Assembly: GCF_035222375.1 (NCBI RefSeq)
Contig: NC_085889.1
Location: 186,001-250,000 of the forward strand
Direction: 5' to 3'
DNA length: 64,000 nucleotides
DNA from: Podospora pseudocomata
Lineage: Eukaryota > Ascomycota > Sordariomycetes > Sordariales > Podosporaceae
The translations under genes and the position numbers were made by a program. This document shows, in pieces, positions 31,277 through 42,735 of the stretch (the stretch's first letter is position 1; each line of letters opens with the position of its first letter). The notes beneath the pieces are model-generated. The model did no database searches, was not told where the DNA came from, and saw only the letters and a program-made list of their open reading frames with translations.

Positions 31277-32763
31277 ATGTCTCCGTCAAAACCGTCCTTT
31301 AAGCGTTCAGCCGACAACCGATCCATATCTCCGCCTCCGCTGAAGCGCAAAGCCCAAACTGCCATCTCGAGTATGTGCCCATGCTCGCGCTCGTCTTATT
31401 CTTGCCCCAGTCACTAAGAAGATACATGTGTAGAAAGTGCCGTAGCCAGCTTCTTCACGCCCGCCTCTCAGAAGCCGAAAGAGCCTACTGTCTGGTCAGA
31501 ACGAAGTCCCGACGACAACTCTCCTGCCACCTTACTCGTTGCCAAGTACGACAAGACCGAGCCCGACGCCCCGGCCATCAAAAGGAGGAAGATCGCTGCC
31601 TTTGACCTCGACTCAACCCTTATAGCAACAGCGTCGGGCAAGAAGCACGCCGGCGACTCTGCAGACTGGAAATGGTGGCACGAGTCGGTCCCCGCCCGCC
31701 TGCGGCAGCTCTACCAAGACGAAGGCTATCAAGTGGTCATCTTCACCAACCAAGGCGGCCTAACCCTCCATCCCGACCCCAAGACTAAAGCCCCCGTCAA
31801 GTTCACCAAGAACCGCGTCGCCGGCTTCAAAGCAAAGTGCAATGCTGTCCTGGGACAGCTCGGGATACCTGTCACATTATACGCCGCGACAGGCAAGGAC
31901 ATATTTCGAAAGCCTCGGCCGGGCATGTGGGAGGAGCTTAAGAAAGACTACAGCCTCCCAGAGGAGGAGATAGATCGGGAGAACAGCATTTTTGTCGGTG
32001 ACGCGGGCGGTAGGACAGCAGAGCTCAAAGGGCAAGCCAAGGACTTTAGCTGTTCGGACAGGAACTTGGCGAGTAATATCGGGATCAAGTACCTCACGCC
32101 AGAAGAATACTTTTTGGGGGAGAAGTCAAGGGAGTTTAAGCGGGATTTCGACCTGGAGCATTTCCCGTTGACCGAGGAGGAGGAAGAGACACCAAGATTT
32201 GAGAAGAAGCACGAGAAGGAGATGGTCCTCTTCGTTGGCCCTCCTGGTGCAGGCAAAAGCACCTTTTTCTGGAAGGAGCTCAAGCCATTAGGTTACGAGA
32301 GGGTTAACCAGGATTTGCTAAAGAGCAAGGACAAGTGTTTCAAGACTGCTACGGAGTGGCTCAAGGAGGGGGAGTCGGTTGTCATCGGTATGTATACCCT
32401 GCCGCCCCCCGGCTTTACCCCCTGGAGCATGATAATGTTGACCTGACAATAGACAACACAAATGCAGACCCCGATACACGCGCCCAGTGGGTTGACTTGG
32501 CCAAAAAGCACAAGGTACCCATCCGGTGCGTGTGGTTCAAGACACCCCTCCATTTGTGCGAGCACAACAGCGCGGTCAGGGCGCTCAACAAGAGCCTGAA
32601 CCCTGAAGATCGACAGCTACTCCCGCAGCTTGCGTTCAACGGCTTCAAGTCAAGGTTCAAGGAGCCCAAGGACAAGGAGGGTTTCGACGACATCACGGAG
32701 GTGGAGTTCAAGTTTAAGGGGTCCAAGGAAGAGTACGCTATCTGGGGCAAGTATTGGGTGTAA
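31277..32763 (+). CDS. pnk1: Bifunctional polynucleotide phosphatase/kinase (PNKP, Pnk1-like)
   Basis: The enzyme restores ligatable DNA ends by removing 3' phosphates and phosphorylating 5' hydroxyls in single-strand break repair. Three exons, 31277-31370, 31434-32387 and 32453-32763, give 452 residues; introns are 63 and 65 nt, both with GTATGT donors. A basic N-terminus, KPSFKRSADNRS and then PLKRKAQ, looks like a nuclear localisation signal. The HAD phosphatase motif FDLDSTL has nucleophile Asp89 and Asp91, followed by VVIFTNQGGL. The kinase P-loop GPPGAGKST is at about 300-308, followed by the DNTNADPDTRAQW and VPIRCVWFKTPLHLCEHN segments of the T4-kinase-like domain. There is no N-terminal FHA domain, as in fungal Pnk1. 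It is convergent with the gene at 33080, about 320 bp away. Confidence 0.93.
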
Positions 32764-33079
32764 GTGCGGTGAGTGAAGATACGATTTCACAGGAATGTCA
32801 GCAGATGGTTTGTCAGGATATGATATCTTTCCCTGCCCCATCGGGGCTTTGGGTGAAATTTCCCTTTTCATACCCCTTGGCCCTTCGATCAGGTAGCCAA
32901 CATTGCTATGCATGAGAATCACGTAAGCCCGTCCCGCCAATGCTACCCGCAATGATCAAATCCTGGTGACTACCTTTCCTCAACCCAAACGCCTATTTTT
33001 TATGCAGCCACAGTCCCAGTTCCTTCCTAATAAAAGCACCAAACAGAAACTCCAAGCAGAAAACAAGCGTCACATACAT

Positions 33080-33838
33080 CTACTTGCCTACTCTCTTCCT
33101 GGCTTTCTTGGAGGGCCTGCTGACGGTGCCGTTATGACCACCAGTCCGGCTTTCGGCCAACCGAGCCAGCTCCTCACGGGCATCTCCGTTGTTAACAGAC
33201 ATCTGCCTCTTGAGGCTTGACCCTCCGACCCTCGTCACCTTTTTCCCTCTCCCATTCGCGGCCCTTCTAGTGCCGTCACGATGAAGGATTTGGTGAATTC
33301 TTGTCTTGGCCGCCGAGGCTGCCAACCGCTCTGTCTGGAGATCGGGCGCGACCTGCACTTGTTGATCATTTATCGTCCAGTGCGAGCCTATTGCCTGGTG
33401 ATGGTGAGCTGGCCGACCATGAACCGGAGCGGTAGACACATGTGTCACGGGGCGAGATGTCGTCGTCGAGGGGCCGTTGCCAGCTTGAGGTGTTATTGAT
33501 GAGACATGTGACGATCTCGAGTGAAGAAGACCCTGGAGGGGTGGCCTGATGTGATGACTCGGAGCTGGCCGTGACTGGTATTGGGCCGGGCGTGAGAAGG
33601 GCTCCGCGTGCTTTTGATGAAATTCCTCGAGGATTGCGGCGCCCATCGCACTCATGGGCTTCCCCTTCTTGCTCGGACTTGGAGGGGGACATTGCCAGGG
33701 GAAACATTTGGCCGCCGTCACTTGATCCTGTTGCAGGACTTGATTGAGGACTTGGGTGGCGTGGCGCGACTGTCTGATGTTGACGCTATTGGGAGCCTTG
33801 AAGGGCCCTTCCTGACGATGGTAGGCGTGGTCGGGCAT
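33080..33838 (-). CDS. Basic, probably nuclear protein; 3' portion of a multi-exon gene
   Basis: This frame encodes 252 residues from the first in-frame ATG. It reads as a disordered Pro/His/Ser-rich linker followed by a helical, basic C-terminus: LAASAAKTRIHQILHRDGT, RRAANGRGKKVTRV, DAREELARLAES and final SRPSKKARKRVGK, a clear nuclear-localisation-type signal. I recognise no domain. The true 5' end is uncertain. Splice signals and other open frames on the same strand suggest upstream exons, for example 34244-34134, 34090-34052, 33963-33722 and then 33677-33080, which together keep frame for 329 residues. The last join needs a weak GTGACG donor and a 44-nt intron. The C-terminal 200 residues are common to both models and are the reliable part. 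Confidence 0.5.
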   Translation of the reverse strand: MPDHAYHRQEGPFKAPNSVNIRQSRHATQVLNQVLQQDQVTAAKCFPWQCPPPSPSKKGKPMSAMGAAILEEFHQKHAEPFSRPAQYQSRPAPSHHIRPPLQGLLHSRSSHVSSITPQAGNGPSTTTSRPVTHVSTAPVHGRPAHHHQAIGSHWTINDQQVQVAPDLQTERLAASAAKTRIHQILHRDGTRRAANGRGKKVTRVGGSSLKRQMSVNNGDAREELARLAESRTGGHNGTVSRPSKKARKRVGK

Positions 33839-34860
33839 TTCTGGGAAGGTTCGTCTTTGATGCGGATCCGACTGGCCAGCCCTTTCGAAATTGCCGAGGC
33901 GTTTTTATCGACGGGAGCAAGTGAGGGCTTATCCAGTTGTGAATTCCAAGGTCGGAGTGGGGACTATCTTGTGGTCGTGAGAGAAGATGCTCTGGTAGTC
34001 CCTGGTGATATCAGCGATACAGTTGATAAAAAAGATGGGTTGCTCACTTACCGTTGCTGTCGAACAGTCAGTCAAACCGATATCCCGACTCTATTTGTCA
34101 CTCTCTCATGGGGACAATGAAGCCTCATAATACGCCATTATCGGTGACTACATGCTTGGTGTAGTCGGTATTGTTTTTTGGTGGCCGCTTTGGGTAGGCA
34201 GCTGGTACCAAGTATTGTTGGAATACCTGAGCCAATGGAAGCATTGTCGGTTGCCTTGGAAGTTGGTGGTCAGGGCAGGTGTGACAGCAAGACCGCTGGT
34301 GGCTCATGCTCTACAAAGCAGCATGAGCTTTCGAAAAGTTTGACTCGAAGGCGAATTGGGCCCTCCATCATTGCGGCGGTGCCCCGGAGTGTTGGGCTCC
34401 AGGGTTGTTTCATCGGATGTCAGAAGCCGGGGTGGCAAGCACGTACCGCTTCGTGACCTCCGGAATATTATATGCCGGATAGCCAGTTGTACAAGCTGAC
34501 TTGTCATGGCGGGCAAGCGCATTGCACTCTTGACAAAAGCAGGGAGCCGTGGAGCCGCCGGGAACCGCAAATTCGGTGAGGTTGGCGGTCAACGGAAAGC
34601 TCAGCTCGGGCCGCTATCACGGTGCCAAAGTTCGGATGGACCGCGGCCGGAGACTGGAGACCGAAGAACAATTCCATCTTGCTTGGACTTCTGCAAGGTA
34701 ACCTTTGAAAAGGTGGTATTGATATTGCACTCTTGACGATCAGTGTCTCGGGCCGGCCCGCCAGGTGAGAGCACGTTGGTATGGATCATGGATACGCTCG
34801 CCAACATCAAAGCGGCCTGAGAGGCTGAGTACAGAGTCCAGGCATCGATAGCAACCATCT
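33839..34860 (-). other. Probable upstream exons of the 33080 gene, unresolved
   Basis: Several stop-free minus-strand segments lie here beside plausible splice sites. One is a Cys-containing stretch at about 34610-34449 reading APCFCQECNALARHDKSAC and ending at a GTACGT donor. Another starts at ATG 34858 with MVAIDAWTLYSASQAALM. GC-rich DNA yields such frames by chance, so I give no exon table beyond the tentative one in the neighbouring entry. Confidence 0.3.
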
Positions 34861-36995
34861 CACCTATCCCATCCCACCACCACCACCACCGCCACCACCA
34901 CCACCAGCAGCAGCCTGGCTACCATTGCAATCTAATCATCTTGATACTGCGAGACCACAGAACCGGACATCGCCGCCTTGCGGTGTGCATATCAATGATT
35001 ATCTGCAATGCTATCTCGACATGGCTCGCGAATGCACCCGCTGGTAAGCTGCTATCACCTTCTTGTTGGAAACCCCAGTTCCAACACGGCGGTAATGTCA
35101 ATGGCACACTCCAGAATCAATAAGCGAGAGCTGTGACACTGACATGCGGTTGTCCCCACACACCTAGTGTACTGGAGCAGGTGGGCGTCTTATTGGATAT
35201 CTCTGAAGCTCCCACACACTTTCATTTATCTCACAGAATCTCACAGCTCGCCAATCACAGCAGAGTCAGGGTCTGGCCGGACATGTGATCCGATTTCGCA
35301 TGATGCTTCCTGATTATCCCCTTCAGGTTTCCCCAGATCTTGTATCTCGCATGGGACGAACTGGAGGGAAAAAGGACTGGGATTTGGGTAGTAAAGCCTC
35401 CGTATTGTTTTCGTGTGTACGTAGTGTAAAAGTCACTGGAAAATGAACAAGATGAAAACGATTGGATCGGGAGTCTCCATGGCACGAGACCCAATGCGGG
35501 AAGTGGCTTGACCCCTTGGTGGCTCGGCACTTGCGGGGTACATGGGTTCGGCCGCCGTTGGCCTCTTGGGCGCTCGGCTTATCGTTAGCAGGGAAGCCCA
35601 GTGCAGGCTTCTAGAAACGGAAGGTGGAATTTGCCGTCACCGACCACACTGCCAATTTTTCAGCTCCAGGTCCCGTTCCCCCCAGGACACAGCAGAATCG
35701 ACAATCTCAACGACAGCCTTTCCCTCAGGTTTCCGTCTAATAACCCTCACTGAACAATATCACGAGCAGTGTGTTATTTTTGTTATCTGCTCTTGGACTG
35801 AGATCTGTGCCGCCCTCCACTTGACGTCAACCGCGGACCAGGTAAAGCCTCCGGTGGCATCGCGGTGGCCACTTTTCGAGATGGGTTTTTGATAAGATAC
35901 ACCGATGGCGCGCCTGATTGAGAAGGTGGCATTCGACGTCAAGGTGCAGTCGGGCTCCTGCGTGTGTTTCTTGGCTTCAGTTTTGGTCGACCGATCAGCG
36001 AACTTGCGGCGGCATCTCAACGGCGACTGGCCAGCAGCCGGTGGCTTTCTCGTCGACCTTGCCCCTCGCCCGTGCCGTTCTCACCCATCCGTGCTGCTCA
36101 TTGGCCAATTCACTGTATGTGGGATAGGGATTCCCGATTCTCAACAAGCACTTTCATCCATGTGTGCCTACCTCCCTTGTAGGGAAAACTCGACCGACAC
36201 TTGTCCCGGCACCAGTGCCTTAATCATTGGCCCTAGTCACTTGGCCACCTTCACCTTTCCCGCTGGTGGTTGAAGGTCGAGATCCGCCACGGCCTTCCAT
36301 GTTTCCATCGCCGCGGTTCCTCCATCCTGGGCGCACAGCGTCTGGCCCGCCGGAAGTAACACCGAAAAGACTCTCACTACTCTATCTCTACCTACCACCC
36401 TACCTGCCTACATACACCACACAGCACATACACACAGGCCGCATGCCACATGCTACATGCAACATGCTACATGCCACCTCTCGCCTGTGCCTGCTTGTGG
36501 TTCGTCGGTTCCCTGCGTTGCCTCTTGTTCGCTCCGGCTTCTCCACCGACTGCTCTTCCTGGTAATCTTTTGTCCCTTAAACCTGGTTCCCATGGAGAGA
36601 CGAGGTCACCGGGATGTCTCGTCAGGTCTCCTCACTGTGCAATTCGCTGATTTCAGTCCCCTCCTACCTGGTATCTCCCGCCTTATCGCCTTATCTAGGG
36701 TTACGCTTTTCACAAGCACCACAGGCTCACGAGCCAGCCCGGCCATTTAAAGTTCTACCGTCGCCCCGCGGCGCCTGCACCTCTGGACTTGATTGACCAG
36801 GCCAGTGTCTGATTTGGTTCCTCGCTCGCTCGCCGGCCGCTGTCCTTTTCGCGTTCAGTTCACCGTTCCACGAACCACCTTGTTGGTAGCGGACGTCGAG
36901 ACAAGAGCTTGAGCTCTCATATCAGGTCCAGTCCTCCAGGCCTCCATCCCTTCCCCGCCGTCCCTACCCTGTCCCTCAGATTCTTCTCTCTTGCC
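34861..36995. other. Intergenic upstream of the nucleoside transporter
   Basis: A CAC/CCA trinucleotide repeat lies at about 34876-34912. A short cluster of CATGCTACATG-like units lies at 36441-36476. The last 700 bp are pyrimidine-rich, as is common in fungal promoters and 5' leaders. No gene is supported. Confidence 0.5.
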
Positions 36996-38998
36996 ATGGC
37001 GACCAACGACAACATCGAGCCCAGTGCTCCTCCCTACTCGGCCCAGCCCACTGCCCTTCAGCAGCAGTCTAGCTCCAGCACCGACATTGGATACCCAGAC
37101 GAAAAGAACGCCTCGGCTCCCGTTCAGTATGCTGTCGACCCCGAGAAGCAGAGCACCCAGGCTGGCTCCCTTCGCGGCGACGGGAGAAGTTCGCTACCTA
37201 CCGTCATCTTGCGGCTTGTGGAGAGGTTTTTCTGGAAGGTCGTCCAGGTAGCTCTGTTTATCGTCTTCAGCGTGTTAGTAACCAGAGCACACAAGAGCCC
37301 TCTCCGAAGTCGAGTGCACCGAACTGATATGTGATGCCCGCAGATGGTGGATTTATGGTCTCGTCAAGTACCGACACACCGACGGCAAGGGATGGTTGAT
37401 TCCCTCCTTGATCTACATCGCCATCTGTCTTCGCATCTTCTTCAACTTTGTTCCATCGTCTCTGGTCATGCGCCCTGTGCGCACCGTCTGGAAGCACACG
37501 GCTGTCCGGGTGTACGATCGAGTGCCTACTCACCTCCACCACATTCTTGCCGCCCTGATCGCCGTCGCCGTCTTCTTGATCGGCACCTTTGTGCCTGAAG
37601 AGACCGGTGACAACACCCGCGCCAACCGGGCCATCTCCGTCTTCGGTCTCATGGTTATGCTTGGTCTCCTGACGCTTACGTCGCGAAACTGGAAGCTCAT
37701 CCCCTGGCGTACCGTCATTGGTGGCATGCTGTCCCAGTACATCATTGCCATCTTCGTCCTTCGCACAAAGGCGGGCTACGACATCTTCAAGTTCATCTCG
37801 GACATGGCTCGTGCCCTGCTCGGCTTCGCCAAGGACGGTTTGATCTTCTTGACGGATGAGGATCTGGCCAACAGCAACTGGTTCTTGACCGGTGTCATTC
37901 CCGCCATCATCTTCTTCATCGCCCTCGTCCAGATGTTGTACCACGTCGGCTTCCTCGCCTGGTTCATCCAGAAGTTTGCCGTCTTCTTCTTCTGGAGTTT
38001 GAGAGTGTCTGGCGCCGAAGCCATCGTCGCGTCCGCCACCCCCTTTATTGGCCAGGGTGAATCGGCCGTCTTGATTCGTCCCTTCATGGACCATCTCACC
38101 AAGGCCGAAATCCACCAGATCATGACTTGCGGTTTTGCGACCATTGCTGGTTCCGTCTTGGTGGCCTACATTGGCATGGGTCTCAACCCCCAGGCTCTCG
38201 TGTCGTCTTGCATCATGTCCATTCCTGCCACCCTCGCCGTGTCCAAGATGCGCTGGCCCGAGACGGAGGAGCCCATCACCATGGGCAAGGTCGAGGTGCC
38301 CAAGAACGAGGAAGATGAGGAGACTGTCAACGCTCTTCACGCCTTCACCAACGGCTCGTGGCTCGGTCTCAAGATTGGTGCCACCATTGTGGCCTGCCTC
38401 TTGACCACGATTGCCTTCGTTGCCTTGATCAATGGTCTCCTCAAGTGGTGGGGCAGCTACTGGGGCATGGTGACTGACCCTCTCCTCGTCGACGAGAACA
38501 ACAAGATCCTGTCCATCCAGCTCATTCTCTCCTACTGCCTTTATCCCGTCGCTTGGTTGCTGGGTGTGCCCAAGCAGGATCTTCTTTCGGTGGCTGAGCT
38601 CATTGGCACCAAGGTGGTCATCAACGAGTTCAAGGCTTTTGCCGATCTCGTCGACCCCAAGCAGAAGTTCGTCGATATGCTTCCCCGTTCCAAGCTTATC
38701 GCTACCTATGCCTGCTGCGTAAGTTTTCTTTTTTTTTTTTTTTTTTTTTTAGTTGTTTTATTCGTCTCAGATCTTGGAGCATGCGTTGGGACTTGACACT
38801 GACATGTTGAAACAGGGTTTCGGAAACATTGGTTCCCTCGGCATTCAGATTGGTGTTCTTTCCACCATTTCCCCCAAGCGGTCCGGTGATGTCGTCAAGG
38901 TGTCCATCTCGGCCTTCCTCTGCGGTGTTCTGTGCACCTTGACATCCGCCAGCATTGCCGGCATGCTCTACAACGATGGCATGATTGATATGTCGTAA
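36996..38998 (+). CDS. Concentrative nucleoside transporter (CNT family)
   Basis: A cation-coupled nucleoside uptake carrier of the SLC28/CNT family. Three exons, 36996-37273, 37344-38718 and 38816-38998, encode 611 residues. Intron 1 (70 nt) uses a GTTAGT donor; intron 2 (97 nt) has GTAAGT and a 22-T run. The first 90 residues are a disordered, Ser/Gln-rich cytoplasmic tail. Core motifs follow the family closely: ATPFIGQGESAVLIRPFM, ATIAGSVLVAYIGMGL, LIGTKVVINEFKAFADL, and after the last intron GFGNIGSLGIQIGVLS with SPKRSGDVVKV. In the human carriers the GQ-E and NEF segments contact nucleoside. The protein probably sits in the plasma membrane and salvages purine and/or pyrimidine nucleosides; specificity cannot be read here. 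A large antisense frame over exon 2 is a shadow. Confidence 0.93.
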
Positions 38999-39504
38999 GC
39001 AAAAGAAAAGAAAGAAAAATGAAGAAAATGGTGTGAACGTCGCTCCGAACCGTGCAAGGAGACAAGACGCACATGTAATTTATCAATCGTTCAAGATACC
39101 CCGGATCGGTTGGATGCAAAGTATTATCAGATTTAATAATGAACACGAACAATACAAGCTTCCGCGGGAAACGTGAGTAGCTCTGGGTTTGCTTTTAATC
39201 AACTCAAAACCCGAGGGGTTGGGACCGGCGAATGACTCATACCGGCATAAACGGATCATTTTCTCCTCGTCAAGTTGCCGAAGAGTGAGCAGATACCGGA
39301 TGAGGCGGCAAGCACATACGAAGCTTCGCGACGCGAGGATCCTCTGGGTGGAGGAGCAAGTCAGAGGAACAAGAACAGGCAACAAAGCTGGCCTTCAAAA
39401 ACTTTGTCTTCTTTGGGCTGAACACTGCATTGGACGGAGTGGAACCCCTCAAGTAAACAAACCCCTGAATCAGATGATATGGGGACCGGCCGCCGGCCGC
39501 TTTG
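38999..39504. other. Convergent 3' spacer
   Basis: This spacer lies between the stop codons of the nucleoside transporter and the second HET gene. It is A-rich just after 38999; no feature is seen. Confidence 0.5.
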
Positions 39505-42154
39505 CTACACAAGAACAACATGATCCCGACCGTCATTACCAAACACAGAACCCATGGGAAGCCTGCCGTCTTCACCTGTCAGAGTGTGAACAAACACAGC
39601 CCCGACGACCCTGAACCGATTGTCCCCTCGCGTGCCAGACAAGTAGGCCTCAGACGAGGGCACCATCCGCAGAGCCATGGGCGTGGGGATGCCTCCGCTG
39701 AGAAATATGCTGTCATTCTCTGCCAGGCTCAGGGGACCACTGCCGATGAGCTTGTCGCTGTAGGCGTTTGTGCTCATGATGAATAGATTCCTCTGGTCGA
39801 GGGCGAGCTGGTTGCAGGTTTTGAAAAAGTATCTCCAGGCTTTTCTGTTCCGTCGGAGGATGGAGATGGCCCTGGTCATTTTCGAGAGGACCGAGTCCCA
39901 TATCGCTTCGGTGGTGGCTTCGGGGAGGAGGGGGGAAGAGGACGATGGGCCATTGTCATCGTCGTCAAGGGCAAGACTGTCGTGGAGAGATTGATAGTCG
40001 TTCAGGTCGGACGGACGCGAGAGGTTGTCGAGTATCTCCAGGAGCTGTGAGAAGCCCTGAAAGTCGTCTCTGCGGTCGGGGAAGTCTTCCGGTATGTGCC
40101 AGTATTCCGGCCGGCTGTTGTTTGGCGACCGGACCAAGCCTTCCAGGACGGCGAACTGGCGAGTCTTCCAGGTTTCTTTTGTGTCGGGGCGTCTGGCCCG
40201 GAAGAGGTCTTTGAAGATGGTCAGGTGCCAGAAGTGCAATGTGTAAAGGTTTGCAGCAAGGGCCAAGTGCAACTCGGCCCCTTTTAGATGATGCGTGGGT
40301 GCAAACGGCTGCGAAACCCACATCACCGTGCCGCTGAAGGTCCCGGCTAGCAGAAGAGCTGATGGATCTAGCAGTTGGTAATCGTACCCAGGTGTAATGT
40401 CGTAAGTGTTATTGAGGCGGTACCTTGACGTCAGCCACGCACTGGGTCGAGGGGTGCTCCAGTCTGGCACCCACGAAATGGTCTCAGTAGCACTAGGATC
40501 ACGTATGCAGGCTGTACTGATACCGGCATCCATCAGCATGATGAGTGCTTCTGGTCTCCATGCAAGAAGATCTTTCACCAGGGTGAGGTAGGTTTCCGTT
40601 GTTGAAAGAGAGTAGTCGGGTGGCGAAGGGCTGGCACCGCAGGTCTGTAAGATGCCGGAGATGGAGAAGGCCTTGTCTTGGGGCTGTGTGCTGATCCGTT
40701 CCCGCAGAGCCGCCCGGATGCCATCAAGTGCTTCAGCAGCCTGAAGTGTCTCGGTTGCTGTAGCCGAGTCACGAAGCCATGACTGTCCTTGCCCAAAGCC
40801 GATCCCGTACCAAGCGAGATACAGTCTTCTGGTTTGGATGCCTGCCAATACTGTCATCACAAACCAGACAAGCACGACAGGGGCTCCAGCCCGAAAGCTA
40901 GTCAAGACTTGTATCTGCACGAACACCCTCGTCAGATAGGCCCATGCGCCTATCGCGGAGATTAGCCCAATTGCGGCGACGGTCCAGTGAAACAGTCGAA
41001 AGAGTAAAGGTGAGTCCCCAAACCTGTCCCAATAAGCAATAATGTCATCTCTCAAAGACGACTTCCTGTTACCCGAGACGTGGATTCGTGAAGATTCAAA
41101 CCCATTGGAAGGCCGCGGCAGTCCAAGCCAGAGATCAATCATGGACTGCCAGTGGGCTAGGACCGAGGGGCTGACGGGGTATGACGCCGCCGTCTCCTCA
41201 AGCTCAGCCATCGTCTTGAAGCTGCCCATGCTATTCTGTGCCATGAGACTGATTGCACTGATGAGCTCTTCCCAAGAGATCTCTTTGGTGCCGCACAGGA
41301 CGACTAAATGGCGAGCCAGAATCAATTCTTGAAATGTCCATGACCGGTGTATCCATTCGCGATCAAGCACCTGGTCGAGATCAACACTGCGGGTTACCGG
41401 CTCACGATGCTTTAACCTGACTACGCATTCATTTTGTTAGCATCGAAGAAGATTCAAAAGACAGGACACCCCAAGAATGAAGGAGCTCACATCTCATCGC
41501 TTCCCACACGGCCTCCCTATACCTCGCAGACTCAGCCCTCGCGGTTGCTGCATCAGGAGCAGTACAGATACGCAGCGGTAACTGCCTGCCGAATCTTGCT
41601 AATTGCGATAGATACTCCATAGCTAGATCACTCCGGTCATTGCCATGTCCCAGCCAAACATAGGTCGACTGTGCTAGGGAGAAGATGTGCTGCATCAAGG
41701 GAATTTGGTCAAGTTTTTCCTGTTCATTCTCTTGATTGATGCATATTGAATCGACCCAGAGTGTTGCAGGTGTGGTGTACCCATGACGCCGTCGTATCTG
41801 ACAGAGGGCCACATAGCAATTCTCTGTGATGTCGACATGGACGCCATGACATACAATGGTTCGCGTGGTTGGGGATGGCCGCTTCCCGCCCCAGACATAG
41901 GAAAGAGCAATGAAAGACGGCCGGCTGTTTTCAAAACTGACTACCCGAAGGTCGCCATGGAGCTGAGGTGGGAAGTTTGACTCGTGGCTGGGAGGTGGCG
42001 CCTTGAGCTCCAACAAACGAATGGAACGTGTGTCTGGCGGGAGAGGAAACCGGGAGTACAGTGTATCAAGTGATTCTTTCAGGCTGGTGTTGTCTGACGA
42101 TCTTTGCTGCTGTTCCATTAAGTCGAGTTGAGGTCTTGGAGCAGCCACATGCAT
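39505..42154 (-). CDS. HET-domain protein with two predicted transmembrane helices
   Basis: Two exons, 42154-41491 and 41420-39505, with a 70-nt intron (donor GTGAGC, branch GCTAAC, acceptor CGTAG), encode 859 residues. The HET domain occupies about residues 80-290: FIALSYVWGG, then LWVDSICINQENEQEKLDQ and TYVWLGHG, and across the intron WIHRSWTFQELILARHLVVL. Unlike the HET gene at 19603, two hydrophobic segments follow at about 361-384 (RLFHWTVAAIGLISAIGAWA) and 400-418 (RAGAPVVLVWFVMTVLAG). The family block KAFSISGILQTCG comes next, and the tail has FRVVGAVFVHTLTGE. It is thus likely membrane-attached. An alternative start at Met13 is possible. HET membership is secure; whether it acts in vegetative incompatibility is not known. 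Confidence 0.9.
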
Positions 42155-42735
42155 GTTGGCATCTCAGGTGATGGGTGAAGGCGTGCTCGTAAGGCTGTGC
42201 CGCTGCGGGGGAGGTTGACGCCAAGCACGGCGCAGACAAGCCACATTCCTTCCAGTCTCTCAGCCCGTCACCTCCCAATGCTTATCAGTCTCCTCCACCG
42301 CTTCTTGACGGTCTCTGGCGGTCTAGATTGTTGACCTTGGCGTGACCCCCCAGTTCCGCCCCTTGTCTTGTCGACATTGGACAAGGTGAACGGTCACGCA
42401 AGAACATCATGACGCCACGAAGCTTTCTCAGTGTATGATTGCGACTAAACGAGCTGTCTGACCACCTCCTAACTGAGATCCGTCACGAACCCTGAGTGTG
42501 AGCCCTGCGCCCGCCTGTCCCGCAAGGCATGGGTCTCTTTGTCTCTTGTCTCGAGTACTTGACGCTCCCCGTTTCTCTCTTTTAGGTCCTGAATTGGAAC
42601 TGACCCATTGTTCTTTTCCTTCCTCGGCTCCTGGCCTCTGAGGAGGTCATTATATTACCACCAAATCCAGTCGCCGTTGTGTTCTCTCGTGCTCACCAAA
42701 CAAGGGCCTATCAGGCTCATCTGGCTCGCCCCACC
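42155..42735. other. Bidirectional promoter region
   Basis: This 581-bp interval lies between divergent start codons of the second HET gene and the K+/H+ antiporter and must carry both promoters. I see no distinct motif. Confidence 0.5.

Noticed and set aside
33608-34120. 170-codon plus-strand frame
   Set aside because: It is antisense to the probable exons of the 33080 gene and has no motif.
37267-38340. 357-codon minus-strand frame over the nucleoside transporter
   Set aside because: It lies antisense to a clear CNT exon and its composition (His/Asp/Gly-rich) mirrors codon bias of the real gene.
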